64,000 nucleotides of DNA from Calliopsis andreniformis (lineage: Eukaryota; Arthropoda; Insecta; Hymenoptera; Andrenidae), in the NCBI RefSeq assembly GCF_051401765.1, contig NW_027480422.1, positions 15,642,001-15,706,000 on the forward strand, written 5' to 3'. Below are positions 1-12,889 of the stretch, piece after piece; position 1 is the stretch's first letter, and every line of letters begins with the position of its first letter. Below the pieces are notes generated by a model that was given only the letters and a program-made list of their open reading frames with translations, was not told the DNA's origin and ran no database searches. The position numbers and the translations under genes are program-made.

Positions 1-2271
1 TTTTATACAATGGAAAAACTGTTCTATTTACTTTGTATTTTATGCTTCGGGCGTTTTCGTCTAAGGCCCTAACTATTCGATCTGGTGCAGCAACGCTCTA
101 GAGTGAAGCCTAGGTTGCCCGGAACGTAGAAATGACCATTACCTTCACACTGCTTGCAATTATACATTCTATACAATGGAAAAACTGAGGTACATATGGT
201 GTATTATATTCTTCTGGCGCTGAATTCTATGTCCCTAGCTATTCGATCTGGTGGACCGATGCCCTAGAGTGAAGCCTAGGTTACCCGGAACATAGAAATG
301 ACTAGTGCTTTCACACTGGTTGCAGCTTTCCAGTTATACGATGGAAAAACTGTTGCATTTTTATTGTATTTTATGCTTCAGGCGTTGTACTCAAAGTCCC
401 TAACTAATCGATCTGGTGGAGCAACGCCCTGGAGTTAAGCCTAGGTTGCCCGGAACGTAGAAATGAGCATAACTTTCACACTGGTTGCAATTATTCGTTT
501 TATACAATGGAAAAACTGTTCTATTTAATTTTGTATTTTATGCTTCAGGCGTTGACATCTAAGGTCCTAACTATTGGATCTGGTGGAGCAACGCCCTAGA
601 GTGAAGCCTAGGTTGCCCGGAACGCAGAAATGACTAATACTTCCACACTGTTTGCAATTATTCATATTATACAGTGGAAAAACTGTTGTATTTATATTGT
701 ATTTTATGCTTCTGGCATTGACTTCTAAGGCCCTAACTATTCGATCTGGTGGAGCAACGCCCTACAGTTAAGCCTAGGTTGCCCGGAACGTAGAAACGAC
801 CATTGCTTTCACATTCTTTGCAAATATACATTATATACGATGGAAAAGCTGTTGTATTTATATTGTATTTTATGCTGCGGGCGTTGACATCTAAGGCCCT
901 AACTATTCGATCTGGTGGAGCATCGCCCTAGAGTGTAGCCTAGGTTGCCCGGAACGTAGAAATGACCATTATCTTCACACTGTTTGCGATTATTCATTTT
1001 ATACGATGGTAAATCTGTTTTATCTATGTTGTATTTTATGCCTCTGGCGCTGAATTCTAAGTCCCTAGCTATTCGATCTGGTGGACCGATGCTCTAGAGT
1101 GAAGCCTAGGTTACGCGGAACATAGAAATGACCAGTGCTTTCACACTGGTTGCAGCTTTCCAGTTATACGATGGAAAAACTGTTGCATTTTTATTGTATT
1201 TTATGCTTCAGGCGTTGTACTCAAAGTCCCTAAATAATCGATCAGGTGGAGCAACGCCCTACAGTTAAGCCTAGGTGCCCGGAACGTAGAAATGACCATA
1301 ACTTTCACACTGGTTGCAATTATTCGTTTTATAGGATGGAAGAACTGTTCTATTCATTTTGTATTTTATGCTTCTGGAGTTGACTTCTAAGGCCCTAACT
1401 ATTCGATCTGGAGGAGCAACGCCCTAGAGTGAAGCCTAGGTAGCCCGGACGTAGAAATGACCATAACTTTCACACTGGTTGGAATTATACCTGTCATACG
1501 ATGAAAAAAATGATGTATTTTTATTGTATTTTATGCTTCAGGCGTTGACTTCTAAGGCCCTAACTATTCGATGTGGTGGAGCAACGCCCTAGAGCAAAAC
1601 CTAGGTTGCCCGGAACGTAGAAATGTCCATTACCTTCACGCTTGTTGCAATTATTCTTGTTATACGATGGAAAAACTGTTGGATTTATATTGTATTTCAT
1701 GTTTCTGGCGTTGACTTCTAAGGCCGTAGCTATTGGATGTGGTGGATCAACGCCCTAGAGTGAAGCCTAGGTTGCGTGGAACGTAGAAATGACCATTACT
1801 TTCACACTGGTTGCAATTATTCGTTTTATACGATGGAAAAACTGTTGTATTTATTTTGTATTTGGTGCTTCTGGCATTGACCTCTTAAGCCCAATCTATT
1901 GGTTGGGGCGCACCAACGCCCTAGAGTGAAGGCTAGGTTGCCCGGAACGTAGTAATGACCATATCTTTCACACTCGTTGCAATTATGCCTGTTATACGAT
2001 GGTAAAACTGTTGTATTTTTATTGTATTTTATGCGTCTGGAGTTGTTTTCTAAGGCCCCAACTATTCGACCTGGTGGAGCAACGCCCTAGAGTGAAGTCC
2101 AGGTTGCCCGGAACGTAGAAATGACCATAGCTTTCACACTGTTTGCAATTATTCCTGTTATACGGTGGAAAAGCTGTTGTATTTATATTGTATTTACTGC
2201 TTCTGGCGTTGACTTCTAAGGCCATAGCTATTCGACGAGGTCGAGCAACGCCCTAGAGTGAAGCGTAGATT
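1..2271 (+). repeat. 3,314 bp higher-order unit, copy 1 (left part missing)
   Basis: Positions 1-2,271 match 3,315-5,585 with a constant offset of 3,314 bp, close to 20 monomers. In the stretches compared by eye I saw no difference. They share rare private changes, such as the shortened CTAGGTGCCC near 1,272 and 4,586 and the ATTATACAGTGG variant near 666 and 3,980. Identity ends at 2,271 and 5,585, so the left end of this copy should lie about 1 kb beyond the window. It contains no gene. Confidence 0.9.
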
Positions 2272-5200
2272 TCCCGGAACGTAGAAATGACCATTATATT
2301 CACACTGTTTGCGATTATTCATTTTATACGATGGTAAAACTGTTGTACCTATGTTGTATTTTATGCCTCTGGCGCTGAATTCTAAGTCCCTAGCTATTCG
2401 ATCTGGTGGACCGATGCTCTAGAGTGAAGCCTAGGTTACGCGGAACATAGAAATGACCAGTGCTTTCACACTGGTTGCAGCTTTCCAGTTATACGATGGA
2501 AAAACTGTTGCATTTTTATTGTATTTTATGCTTCAGGCGTTGTAATCAAAGTCCGTAACTAATCGATCTGGTGGAGCAACGCCCTGGAGTTAAGCCTAGG
2601 TTGCCCGGAACGTAGAAATGACCATAACTTTCACACTGGTTGCAATTATTCGTTTTATACAATGGAAAAACTGTTGTACTTATGTTGTATTTTATTCTTC
2701 TGGCGTTGAATTCTAAGAACCTAGCAATTCGATCTGGTGGAGCAACGCTCTAGAGTGAAGCCTAGGTTCCCCGGAACATAGAAATGACCAGTACTTTCAC
2801 ACTGGTTACAGCTTTCCTGTTATACGATGGAAAAACTGTTGCATTTTTATTGTATTTTATGCTTCTGGCGTTGTATTCAAAGTCCCTAAGAATTCGATCT
2901 GGTGGAACAACGGCCTTAAGCGAAGCCTAGGTTGCCCGGAACGTAGAAATGACCTGTACTTTCACAGTGGTTGCAATTATACCTGTTATACGATGGAAAA
3001 ACTGTTGTACTTATGTTGTATTTTAGGCTTCTGGCGTTGAATTCTAAGTCCCTAACTATTAGATCTGGTGGAGCTACGCCCTAGAGTGAAGCCTAGGTTA
3101 CCCGGAACATAGAAATGACCAGTGCTTTCACACTGGTTGCAGCTTTCCAGTTATACGATGGAAAAACTGTTGCATTTTTATTGTATTTTATGCTTCAGGC
3201 GTTGTACTCAAAGTCCCTAACTAATCGATCTGGTGGAGCAACGCCCTGGAGTTAAGCCTAGGTTGCCCGGAACGTAGAAATGACCATAACTTTCACACTG
3301 GTTGCAATTATTCGTTTTATACAATGGAAAAACTGTTCTATTTACTTTGTATTTTATGCTTCGGGCGTTTTCGTCTAAGGCCCTAACTATTCGATCTGGT
3401 GCAGCAACGCTCTAGAGTGAAGCCTAGGTTGCCCGGAACGTAGAAATGACCATTACCTTCACACTGCTTGCAATTATACATTCTATACAATGGAAAAACT
3501 GAGGTACATATGGTGTATTATATTCTTCTGGCGCTGAATTCTATGTCCCTAGCTATTCGATCTGGTGGACCGATGCCCTAGAGTGAAGCCTAGGTTACCC
3601 GGAACATAGAAATGACTAGTGCTTTCACACTGGTTGCAGCTTTCCAGTTATACGATGGAAAAACTGTTGCATTTTTATTGTATTTTATGCTTCAGGCGTT
3701 GTACTCAAAGTCCCTAACTAATCGATCTGGTGGAGCAACGCCCTGGAGTTAAGCCTAGGTTGCCCGGAACGTAGAAATGAGCATAACTTTCACACTGGTT
3801 GCAATTATTCGTTTTATACAATGGAAAAACTGTTCTATTTAATTTTGTATTTTATGCTTCAGGCGTTGACATCTAAGGTCCTAACTATTGGATCTGGTGG
3901 AGCAACGCCCTAGAGTGAAGCCTAGGTTGCCCGGAACGCAGAAATGACTAATACTTCCACACTGTTTGCAATTATTCATATTATACAGTGGAAAAACTGT
4001 TGTATTTATATTGTATTTTATGCTTCTGGCATTGACTTCTAAGGCCCTAACTATTCGATCTGGTGGAGCAACGCCCTACAGTTAAGCCTAGGTTGCCCGG
4101 AACGTAGAAACGACCATTGCTTTCACATTCTTTGCAAATATACATTATATACGATGGAAAAGCTGTTGTATTTATATTGTATTTTATGCTGCGGGCGTTG
4201 ACATCTAAGGCCCTAACTATTCGATCTGGTGGAGCATCGCCCTAGAGTGTAGCCTAGGTTGCCCGGAACGTAGAAATGACCATTATCTTCACACTGTTTG
4301 CGATTATTCATTTTATACGATGGTAAATCTGTTTTATCTATGTTGTATTTTATGCCTCTGGCGCTGAATTCTAAGTCCCTAGCTATTCGATCTGGTGGAC
4401 CGATGCTCTAGAGTGAAGCCTAGGTTACGCGGAACATAGAAATGACCAGTGCTTTCACACTGGTTGCAGCTTTCCAGTTATACGATGGAAAAACTGTTGC
4501 ATTTTTATTGTATTTTATGCTTCAGGCGTTGTACTCAAAGTCCCTAAATAATCGATCAGGTGGAGCAACGCCCTACAGTTAAGCCTAGGTGCCCGGAACG
4601 TAGAAATGACCATAACTTTCACACTGGTTGCAATTATTCGTTTTATAGGATGGAAGAACTGTTCTATTCATTTTGTATTTTATGCTTCTGGAGTTGACTT
4701 CTAAGGCCCTAACTATTCGATCTGGAGGAGCAACGCCCTAGAGTGAAGCCTAGGTAGCCCGGACGTAGAAATGACCATAACTTTCACACTGGTTGGAATT
4801 ATACCTGTCATACGATGAAAAAAATGATGTATTTTTATTGTATTTTATGCTTCAGGCGTTGACTTCTAAGGCCCTAACTATTCGATGTGGTGGAGCAACG
4901 CCCTAGAGCAAAACCTAGGTTGCCCGGAACGTAGAAATGTCCATTACCTTCACGCTTGTTGCAATTATTCTTGTTATACGATGGAAAAACTGTTGGATTT
5001 ATATTGTATTTCATGTTTCTGGCGTTGACTTCTAAGGCCGTAGCTATTGGATGTGGTGGATCAACGCCCTAGAGTGAAGCCTAGGTTGCGTGGAACGTAG
5101 AAATGACCATTACTTTCACACTGGTTGCAATTATTCGTTTTATACGATGGAAAAACTGTTGTATTTATTTTGTATTTGGTGCTTCTGGCATTGACCTCTT

Positions 5201-5585
5201 AAGCCCAATCTATTGGTTGGGGCGCACCAACGCCCTAGAGTGAAGGCTAGGTTGCCCGGAACGTAGTAATGACCATATCTTTCACACTCGTTGCAATTAT
5301 GCCTGTTATACGATGGTAAAACTGTTGTATTTTTATTGTATTTTATGCGTCTGGAGTTGTTTTCTAAGGCCCCAACTATTCGACCTGGTGGAGCAACGCC
5401 CTAGAGTGAAGTCCAGGTTGCCCGGAACGTAGAAATGACCATAGCTTTCACACTGTTTGCAATTATTCCTGTTATACGGTGGAAAAGCTGTTGTATTTAT
5501 ATTGTATTTACTGCTTCTGGCGTTGACTTCTAAGGCCATAGCTATTCGACGAGGTCGAGCAACGCCCTAGAGTGAAGCGTAGATT
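2272..5585 (+). repeat. 3,314 bp higher-order unit, copy 2 (complete)
   Basis: This is the full 20-monomer unit whose right 2,271 bp repeats the start of the window. The junction with copy 1 lies at about 2,272, inside the CCCGG block of a monomer and in register, as expected for unequal exchange between homologous positions. After 5,585 the sequence changes to diverged monomers that do not follow copy 1. More copies may exist to the left of the window. Confidence 0.88.
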
Positions 5586-8500
5586 GCCCGGAACGTAGAA
5601 AAGACCATTACCATCACTCGTGTTGCAATTCTTCCTGTTATACGGTGAAAAAACTGTTGTATTGTTCATGTATTTTATGCTCCAGGCGTTGACTTCTAAG
5701 GCCCTAACTATTCGATCTGGTGGGTTAACGCCCTAGAGTGAAGCCTAGATTGACCGGAACGCAGAAATGACCATTACGTTCACGCTTGTTGCAATTACTC
5801 CTGTTATACGATGAAAAAACTGTTGTATTTTTATTTTATCTTTTACTTCTGGCGTTGACTTCTAATGCCCTAGCTATTCGATCTGGTGGAGCTACGCCCT
5901 AGAGTGAAGTCTAGGTCATCCGGCACGTAGAAGGGACTATTACTTTCACACTGGCTGCAATTATTCCTGTTATACGATGGAAAAAATGTTGCATTTACAT
6001 TGTATTTTATGCTTCTGGCGTTGAATTCTAAGGCCCTATGTATCCGATCTGGTGGAGCAATGTCTCAGAGTTAAGTCTAGGATGCCCGGAACGTAGAAAT
6101 GGCCATTACCTTAACACTGGTTGCAATCATCCGTTTCATACAATGGGGAATCTGTTGTATTTTTATTTTATCTTTTGCTTCAGGCGTTGACTTCCAAGGT
6201 CGTAGCTATTCGATGTGGTGGAACAACGCCCTACAGTGAAGCCTAGGTTGCCCGGAACGTAGAAATGACCATTACCTTTCACACTGGTTGCAATTATTCG
6301 TTTTATAGGATGGAAGAACTGTTCTATTCATTTTGTATTTTATGCTTCTGGAGTTGACTTCTAAGGCCCTAACTATTCGATCTGGTGGAGCAACGCCCTA
6401 GAGTGAAGCCTAGGTAGCCCGGACGTAGAAATGACCATAACTTTCACACTGGTTGCAATTATTCGTTTCATAAGATGGAAAAGCTGTAGTATTTATATTG
6501 TATTTCATGCTTCTGGCGTTGACTTCTTAGGCACTATCTATTCGATCTGGTGGAGCAAGGCACTATAGTGAAGCCTATGTTGCCCGGAACATAGAAATGA
6601 CCATAACTTTCACACTGGTTGCAATTATTCGTTTTATACGATGGAAAAGCTGTTGTGATTGTATTGTATTTTATACTCCTGGCGTTGGCTTCTAAGGCCT
6701 TAGCTATTCGATGGGGTGGAGCAACGCCCTAGAGTGAAGCCTAGGTTGCCCGGAACGTATAAATGACCATTACCTTCACACTGGTTGCAATTATTCCTGT
6801 TTTACGATTGAAAAACTGTTGTAATTTTATTTTATTTTATGCTTCTGGCGTTGACTTCTTAGGCCCTATGTATTCGATCTGGTGGAGCAATGGCTCAGAG
6901 TTAAGGCTAGGTAGCCCGGGACGTAGAAATGACCATAACTTTCACACTGGTTGCAATTATTCATTTTATATGATGAAAAGACTGTTGCATCTTTATTGTA
7001 TTTTTTGCTTCTGGCGTTGACTTCTAAGGCCCACACTATTCGATCTGGTGGAGCAAGGCCCTAGAGTGAAGCCTAGGTTGCCGGAACGTGGAAATGACCA
7101 TAACTTTCACACTGGTTGCAATTATTCCTGTTATACGATGGAAAAACTGTTGTATTTTTATTGTATTTTCTGCTTCTGACATTGATTTTTAAGGTCCTAG
7201 CCATTCGATCTGGAGGGTCAACGTCCAAGAGTGAAGCCTATGTTGGCCGGAACGTAGAAATGACCATAACTTTCACACTGGTTGCAATTACTCCCGTTAT
7301 ACGATGGAAAAACTGTTGTATTTTTATTGTATTTTATGTTTCGGGCGTTGACTTCTAAGGTCCTAGCTATTCGATCTGGTGGAGCAACGCCCTAGAGTGA
7401 AGCCTAGGTTGCCCGAAACGTAGATATGACCATAACATTTACACTGGTTGCAATTATTCGTTTTATACGACGGAAAGACTGTTGTATTTATTTTGTATTT
7501 TATGCTTCTGGCGTTGACTTCTATGGGCCTAACTCTTCGATCTGGTGGAGCAATGCCTCAGAGTTAAGTCTAGCATGCGCGAAACGTAGAAATGATCATT
7601 ACTATCACACCGGTTGCAATCATTCATGCTATACGATGGAAAAACTGCTGCATATTTATTGTATTTCCTGCTTCTGGCTTAGACTTCTAAGGTCCTAGCT
7701 ATTCGATCTGTTGAGGCAACGTCCAAGAGTGAAGCCTATGTTGCCCGGAACGTAGAAATGTCCATAACTTTCACACTGCTTGCAATTACTCCCGCTATAC
7801 GATGGACATACTGTTTGACTTTTATTGTACTTTATGCTTCTGGCGTAGACTTCTAAGACCCTATGTATTCGCTCTGGCGCAGCAATGACTCAGAGTGAAG
7901 TCTGGGATGCCCGGAACGTAGGAATGGCCATTACTTTCACACTGGTTGCAATTTTCCGTTTTATACGATGGAAAAACTGCTGTACATATATCGTATTTTA
8001 TGCTTCTGCCGCTGACTTCCTAGGCCCTAACTATTCGACCTGGTGGAACAACGCCCTAGAGTGAGGCCTAGGTGGCCCGGAACGTAGAAATGACCATCAC
8101 TTTCAACCTGGTTGCAATTATTCCTGTTATACGATGGATAAACTGTTGTATTTTTATTGTGTTTTATGTTTCGGGCGTTGACTTCTAAGGCCCTAACTAT
8201 TCGATCTGGTGGAAGAACGCCCTAGAGTGAAGCCTAGGTTGCCCGGAACGTAGAAATGACCACAACTTTCACACTGGTTGCAATTATTCCTGTTATACGA
8301 TGGAAAAACTGAAGTATGTTTATTGTATTTTCTGCTTCTGGCGTTGAATTCTATGTCTCTAGCGATTCGATCTTGTGGGGCAATGCCCTCGAATGAAGCC
8401 TAGGTTACCCGGAACGTAGAAATGACCAGTCCTTTCACCCTGGTTGCAGTTATTCCTGTAATACGATGGAAAAACTGTTGAATTTACATTGTATTTTATG

Positions 8501-9970
8501 CTTCTGGCGTTGAATTCTAAGGCCCTATGTATTCGATCTGGTAGTGCAATGTCTCAGAGTTAAGTCTAGGATGCCCGGAACGTAGAAATGGCCATTACCT
8601 TAACACTGGTTGCAATTATCCGATTTATACAATGGAGAATCTGTTGTATTTTTATTTTATCTTATGCTTCAGGCGTTGACTTCCAAGGTCGTAGCTATTC
8701 GATGTGGCGGAACAACGCCCTACAGTGAAGCCTAGGTTGCCCGGAACGTAGAAATGACCATTACCTTTCACACTGGTTGCAATTATTCGTTTTATAGGAT
8801 GGAAGAACTGTTCTATTCATTTTGTATTTTATGCTTCAGGCGTTGACTTCTAAGGCCCTAACTATTCGATGTGGTGGAGCAACGCCCTAGAGCAAAACCT
8901 AGGTTGCCCGGAAGGTAGTAATGACCATATCTTTCACACTCGTTGCAATTATGCCTGTTATACGATGGTAAAACTGTTGTATTTTTATTGTATTTTATGC
9001 GTCTGGAGTTGTTTTCTAAGGCCCCAACTATTCGACCTGGTGGAGTAACGCCCTAGAGTGAAGTCCAGGTTGCCCGGAACGTAGAAATGAACATAGCTTT
9101 CACACTGGTTGCAATTACTCCTGTTATACAAGGGAAAAACTGTTGTATTTATATTGTATTTTATGCTCCTGGCGTTGACTTCTTAGGCCCTAACTATTCC
9201 TACTGGTGGAGCAACGCCCTACAGTGAAGCCTAGGTTTCCCGGAATGTAGAAATGTCCATCACACTCACACTGGTTGCAATTATTCTTGATATACGATGG
9301 AAAAACTGTTGTATTTATTTTGTATTTTATGCCTCTGGCGTTGACTCCTAAGGCCGTAGCGATTCGATGTGGTGGAGCAACGACCTAGAGTGAAGCCTAT
9401 GTTGCCCGGAACGTAGAAATGACCATACCTTTCACACTGGTTGCAATTATTCCTGTTATACAAGGGAAAAACTGTTGTATTTATGTTGTATTTTATGCTT
9501 CTGGCGTTGTCTTCCTGGGACCTAACTATTCTATCTGGAGGAGCAACGCCCTAGAGTGAAGCCTAGGTTGCCCGGAATGCAGAAATGACCATCACTTTCA
9601 CACTGGTGGCAATTATTCCTGTTATACGATGGAAAAACTGTTGGATTTATTTTGTATTTGGTGCTTCTGGCATTGACTTCTTAAGCCCTAACTATTGGTT
9701 GTGGCGGACCAACGCCCTAGAGTGACGGCTAGGTTGCCCGGAACGTAGTAATGACCATATCTTTCACACTGGTTGCAATTATGCCTGTTATACGATGGTG
9801 AAACTGTTGTATTTTTATTGTATTTTATGCGTCTGGAGTTGTTTTCTAAGGCCCCAACTATTCGACCTGGTGGAGCAACGCCCTAGAGTGAAGTCCAGGT
9901 TGCCCGGAACGTAGAAATGACCATAGCTTTCACACTGGTTGCAATTATTCCTGTTATACGATGGAAAAAC
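5586..9970 (+). repeat. Heterogeneous monomers with short duplicated blocks
   Basis: About 26 satellite monomers are more diverged from each other than in the flanking unit. Inside, about 5,985-6,345 recurs at about 8,474-8,835 (offset 2,489 bp, 15 monomers), recognisable by the GTCTCAGAGTTAAGTCTAGG and GACTTCCAAGGTCGTAGC variants. Around 8,835-9,075 a piece like 4,850-4,925 is joined directly to a piece like 5,262 onwards, skipping two monomers. A variant with ATACAAGGGAAAAACTG appears near 9,127 and 9,466. No gene is visible. Confidence 0.85.
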
Positions 9971-12889
9971 TGTTGTATTTATATTATATTTTATGCTTCA
10001 GGCGTTGACTCCTAAGGCCGCAGCTATTCGATGTGGTGGAGCAACGACCTAGAGTGAAGCCTAGGTTGCCCGGAACGCAGAAAAGACCATGCCTTTCACA
10101 CTGGTTGCAATTATTCCTGTTATACGATGGAAAAACTGTTGTATTTATATTATATTTTATGCTTCAGGCGTTGACTTCTAAGGCCGTAGCTATTCGATGT
10201 GGTGGAGCAACGCCCTAGAGCGAAGCCTAGGTTGCCCGGAAAGTAGAAATGACCATTACCTCCACACTGTTTGCAATTATTCATTTTATACAATGGAAAA
10301 ACTGTTGTATTTATATTGTTTTTTATAGTTATGGCGTTGACTCCTAAGGCCGCAGCTATTCGATGTGGTGGAGCAACGACCTAGAGTGAAGCCTAGGTTG
10401 CCCGGAACTCAGAAAAGACCATGCCTTTCACACTGTTTGCAATTATTCCTGTTATACGATTGAAAAGCTGTTGTATTTATATTGTATTTTATGCTTCTGG
10501 CGTTGACTTCTAAGGTCCTAACTATTGCATCTGTTGGAGCAACGCCCTAGGGTGAAGCCTAGGTTGCCCGGAACGTAGAAATGACCATAACTTTCATACT
10601 GGTTGCATTTATTCGTTTTATACGATGGAAAAACTATTGTATATATATTGTATTTTATGCTTCTGGCGTTGACTTCTAAGGCCGTAGCTGTTTGATGTGT
10701 TGGAGCAATTCTCTAGAGTGAAGCCTAGGTTGCCAGGAACGTAGATATGACCATATCTTTCACACTGTTTGCAATTATTCCTGTTATACGGTGGAAAAGC
10801 TGTTGTATTTATATTGTATTTACTGCTTCTGGCGTTGACTTCTAAGGCCATAGCTATTCGACGAGGTCGAGCAACGCCCTAGAGTGAAGCCTAGATTGCC
10901 CGGAACGTAAAAATGACCATTACCTTCACACTGTTTGCGATTATTCATTTTATACGATGGTAAAACTGTTGTACTTATGTTGTGTTTTATTCTACTGGCG
11001 TTGAATTCTAAGTCCCTAGCTATTCGATCTGGTGGACCGATGCTCTAGAGTGAAGCCTAGGTTACGCGGAACATAGAAATGACCAGTGCTTTCACACTGG
11101 TTGCAGCTTTCCAGTTATACGATGGAAAAACTGTTGCATTTTTATTGTATTTTATGCTTCAGGCGTTGTAATCAAAGTCCCTAACTAATCGATCTGGTGG
11201 AGCAACGCCCTGGAGTTAAGCCTAGGTTGCCCGGAACGTAGAAATGACCATAACTTTCACACTGTTTGCAAATTTACATTATATGCGATGGAAAAACTGT
11301 TGTATCTATTTTGTATTTTATGCTTCTGGCGTTCACTTCTAAGGCCCTATGTACTGGATCTAGTGGAGCAATGCCTCAGAGTTAAGTGTAGGATGCCCTG
11401 AACGTAGAAATGGCCATTACTTTCACACTGGTTGCAATTATTCGTTTTATACGATGGTAAATCTGTTGTATTTATTTTGTATTTGGTGCTTCTGGCGTTG
11501 ACTTCTTAGGCCCTAACTATTCGTTGTGGTGGAGCAATGCCCTAGAGTGAAGCCTAGATTGACCGGAACGTAGAAATGACCATACCTTTCACACTGGTTG
11601 CAATTATTCCTGTTATACAAGGGAAAAACTGTTGTATTTATATTGTATTTTATGCTTCTGGCGTTGAGTTCTAAGGCCCTATGTATTCGATCTGGTGGAG
11701 CAATGCCTCAGAGTTAAGTCTAGGATGCCCGGAACGTAGAAATGGCCATTACTTTCCCACTGGTTGGAATTATTCGTTTTATACGATGGAAAAACTGTTG
11801 TATTTATTTTGTATTTGGTGCTTCTGGCGTTGACTTCTAAGGCCCTAACTATTCGATGTGGAGGAGCAACGCCATAGTGCGAAACCTAGGTTGCTCGGAA
11901 CGTAGAAGTGATCATTACTTTCACACTGGTTGCAATTATTCCTGTTATACGATGGACAAACTGTTGGATTTTTATTGTACTTTATGCTTCTGGCGTTGAC
12001 TTCTTAGGCCCTAACTATTCGGTCTGGTGGAGCAACGCCCTAGAGTGAAGCCTAGGTTGCCCGGAATGTAGAAATGACCACCACTTTTAGACTGGTTGCA
12101 ATTATTCTTGTTATACGATGGAAAAACTGTTGTATTTATATTATATTTTATGCTTCAGCCGTTGACTTCTAAGGCCGTAGCTATTCGATGTGGTGGAGCA
12201 ACGCCCTAGAGTGAAGCCTAGGTTCCCCGGAAAGTAGAAATGACCATTACGACCACACTGTCTACAATTATTCATTTTATACAATGGGAAAACTGTTGTA
12301 TTTATATTGTATTTTATGCTTCTGGCGCTAACTTCTTAGGTCCTAACTATTTGGTCTGGTGGAGCAATGCCTCAGAGTTAAGTCTAGGATGCCCGGAACG
12401 TAGAAATGGCCATTACTTTCACACTGGTTGCAATTATTCGTTTTATACGATGGTAAAACTGTTGTATTTATATTGTATTTTATGTTTCTGGCGTTGACTT
12501 CTAAGGCCGCAGCTATTCGATGTGGTGGAACAACGCCCTAGTGTGAAGCCTAGGTTACCCGGAACGTAGAAATGACCAATACTTTCACACTGGTTACAGT
12601 TATTCCTCTTATACGATGGAAAAACTGTTGCATTTTTATTGTATTTTATGCTTATGGCGTTGAATTCTATGTCCCTAACTATGCGTTCTGGTGGAGCAAC
12701 AGTTAAGTCTAGGTTGCCCGGAACGTAGAAATGACCTTTACTTTCACACTGTTTGCAAATTTACATTATATACGATGGAAAATCTGTTGTATTTATATTG
12801 TATTTTATGCTTCTGGCGTTGACTTCTTAGGCCCTAACTATTCGATCTGGTGGAACGACGCCCTAGAGTGAAGCCTAGGTTGCCGGAAA
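9971..12889 (+). repeat. Heterogeneous monomers, including a copy of the 3.3 kb-unit junction region
   Basis: This stretch holds about 17-18 monomers. Two-monomer steps (332 bp) repeat near 10,011 and 10,343 (the CTCCTAAGGCCGCAGC variant). About 10,756-11,263 matches 2,130-2,637 with an offset of 8,626 bp and so spans the junction at 2,272. A private deletion of about 7 bp lies near 12,691, where AGCAAC is followed directly by AGTTAAG; the related copy near 28,447 keeps the missing bases. No gene is visible. Confidence 0.85.
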
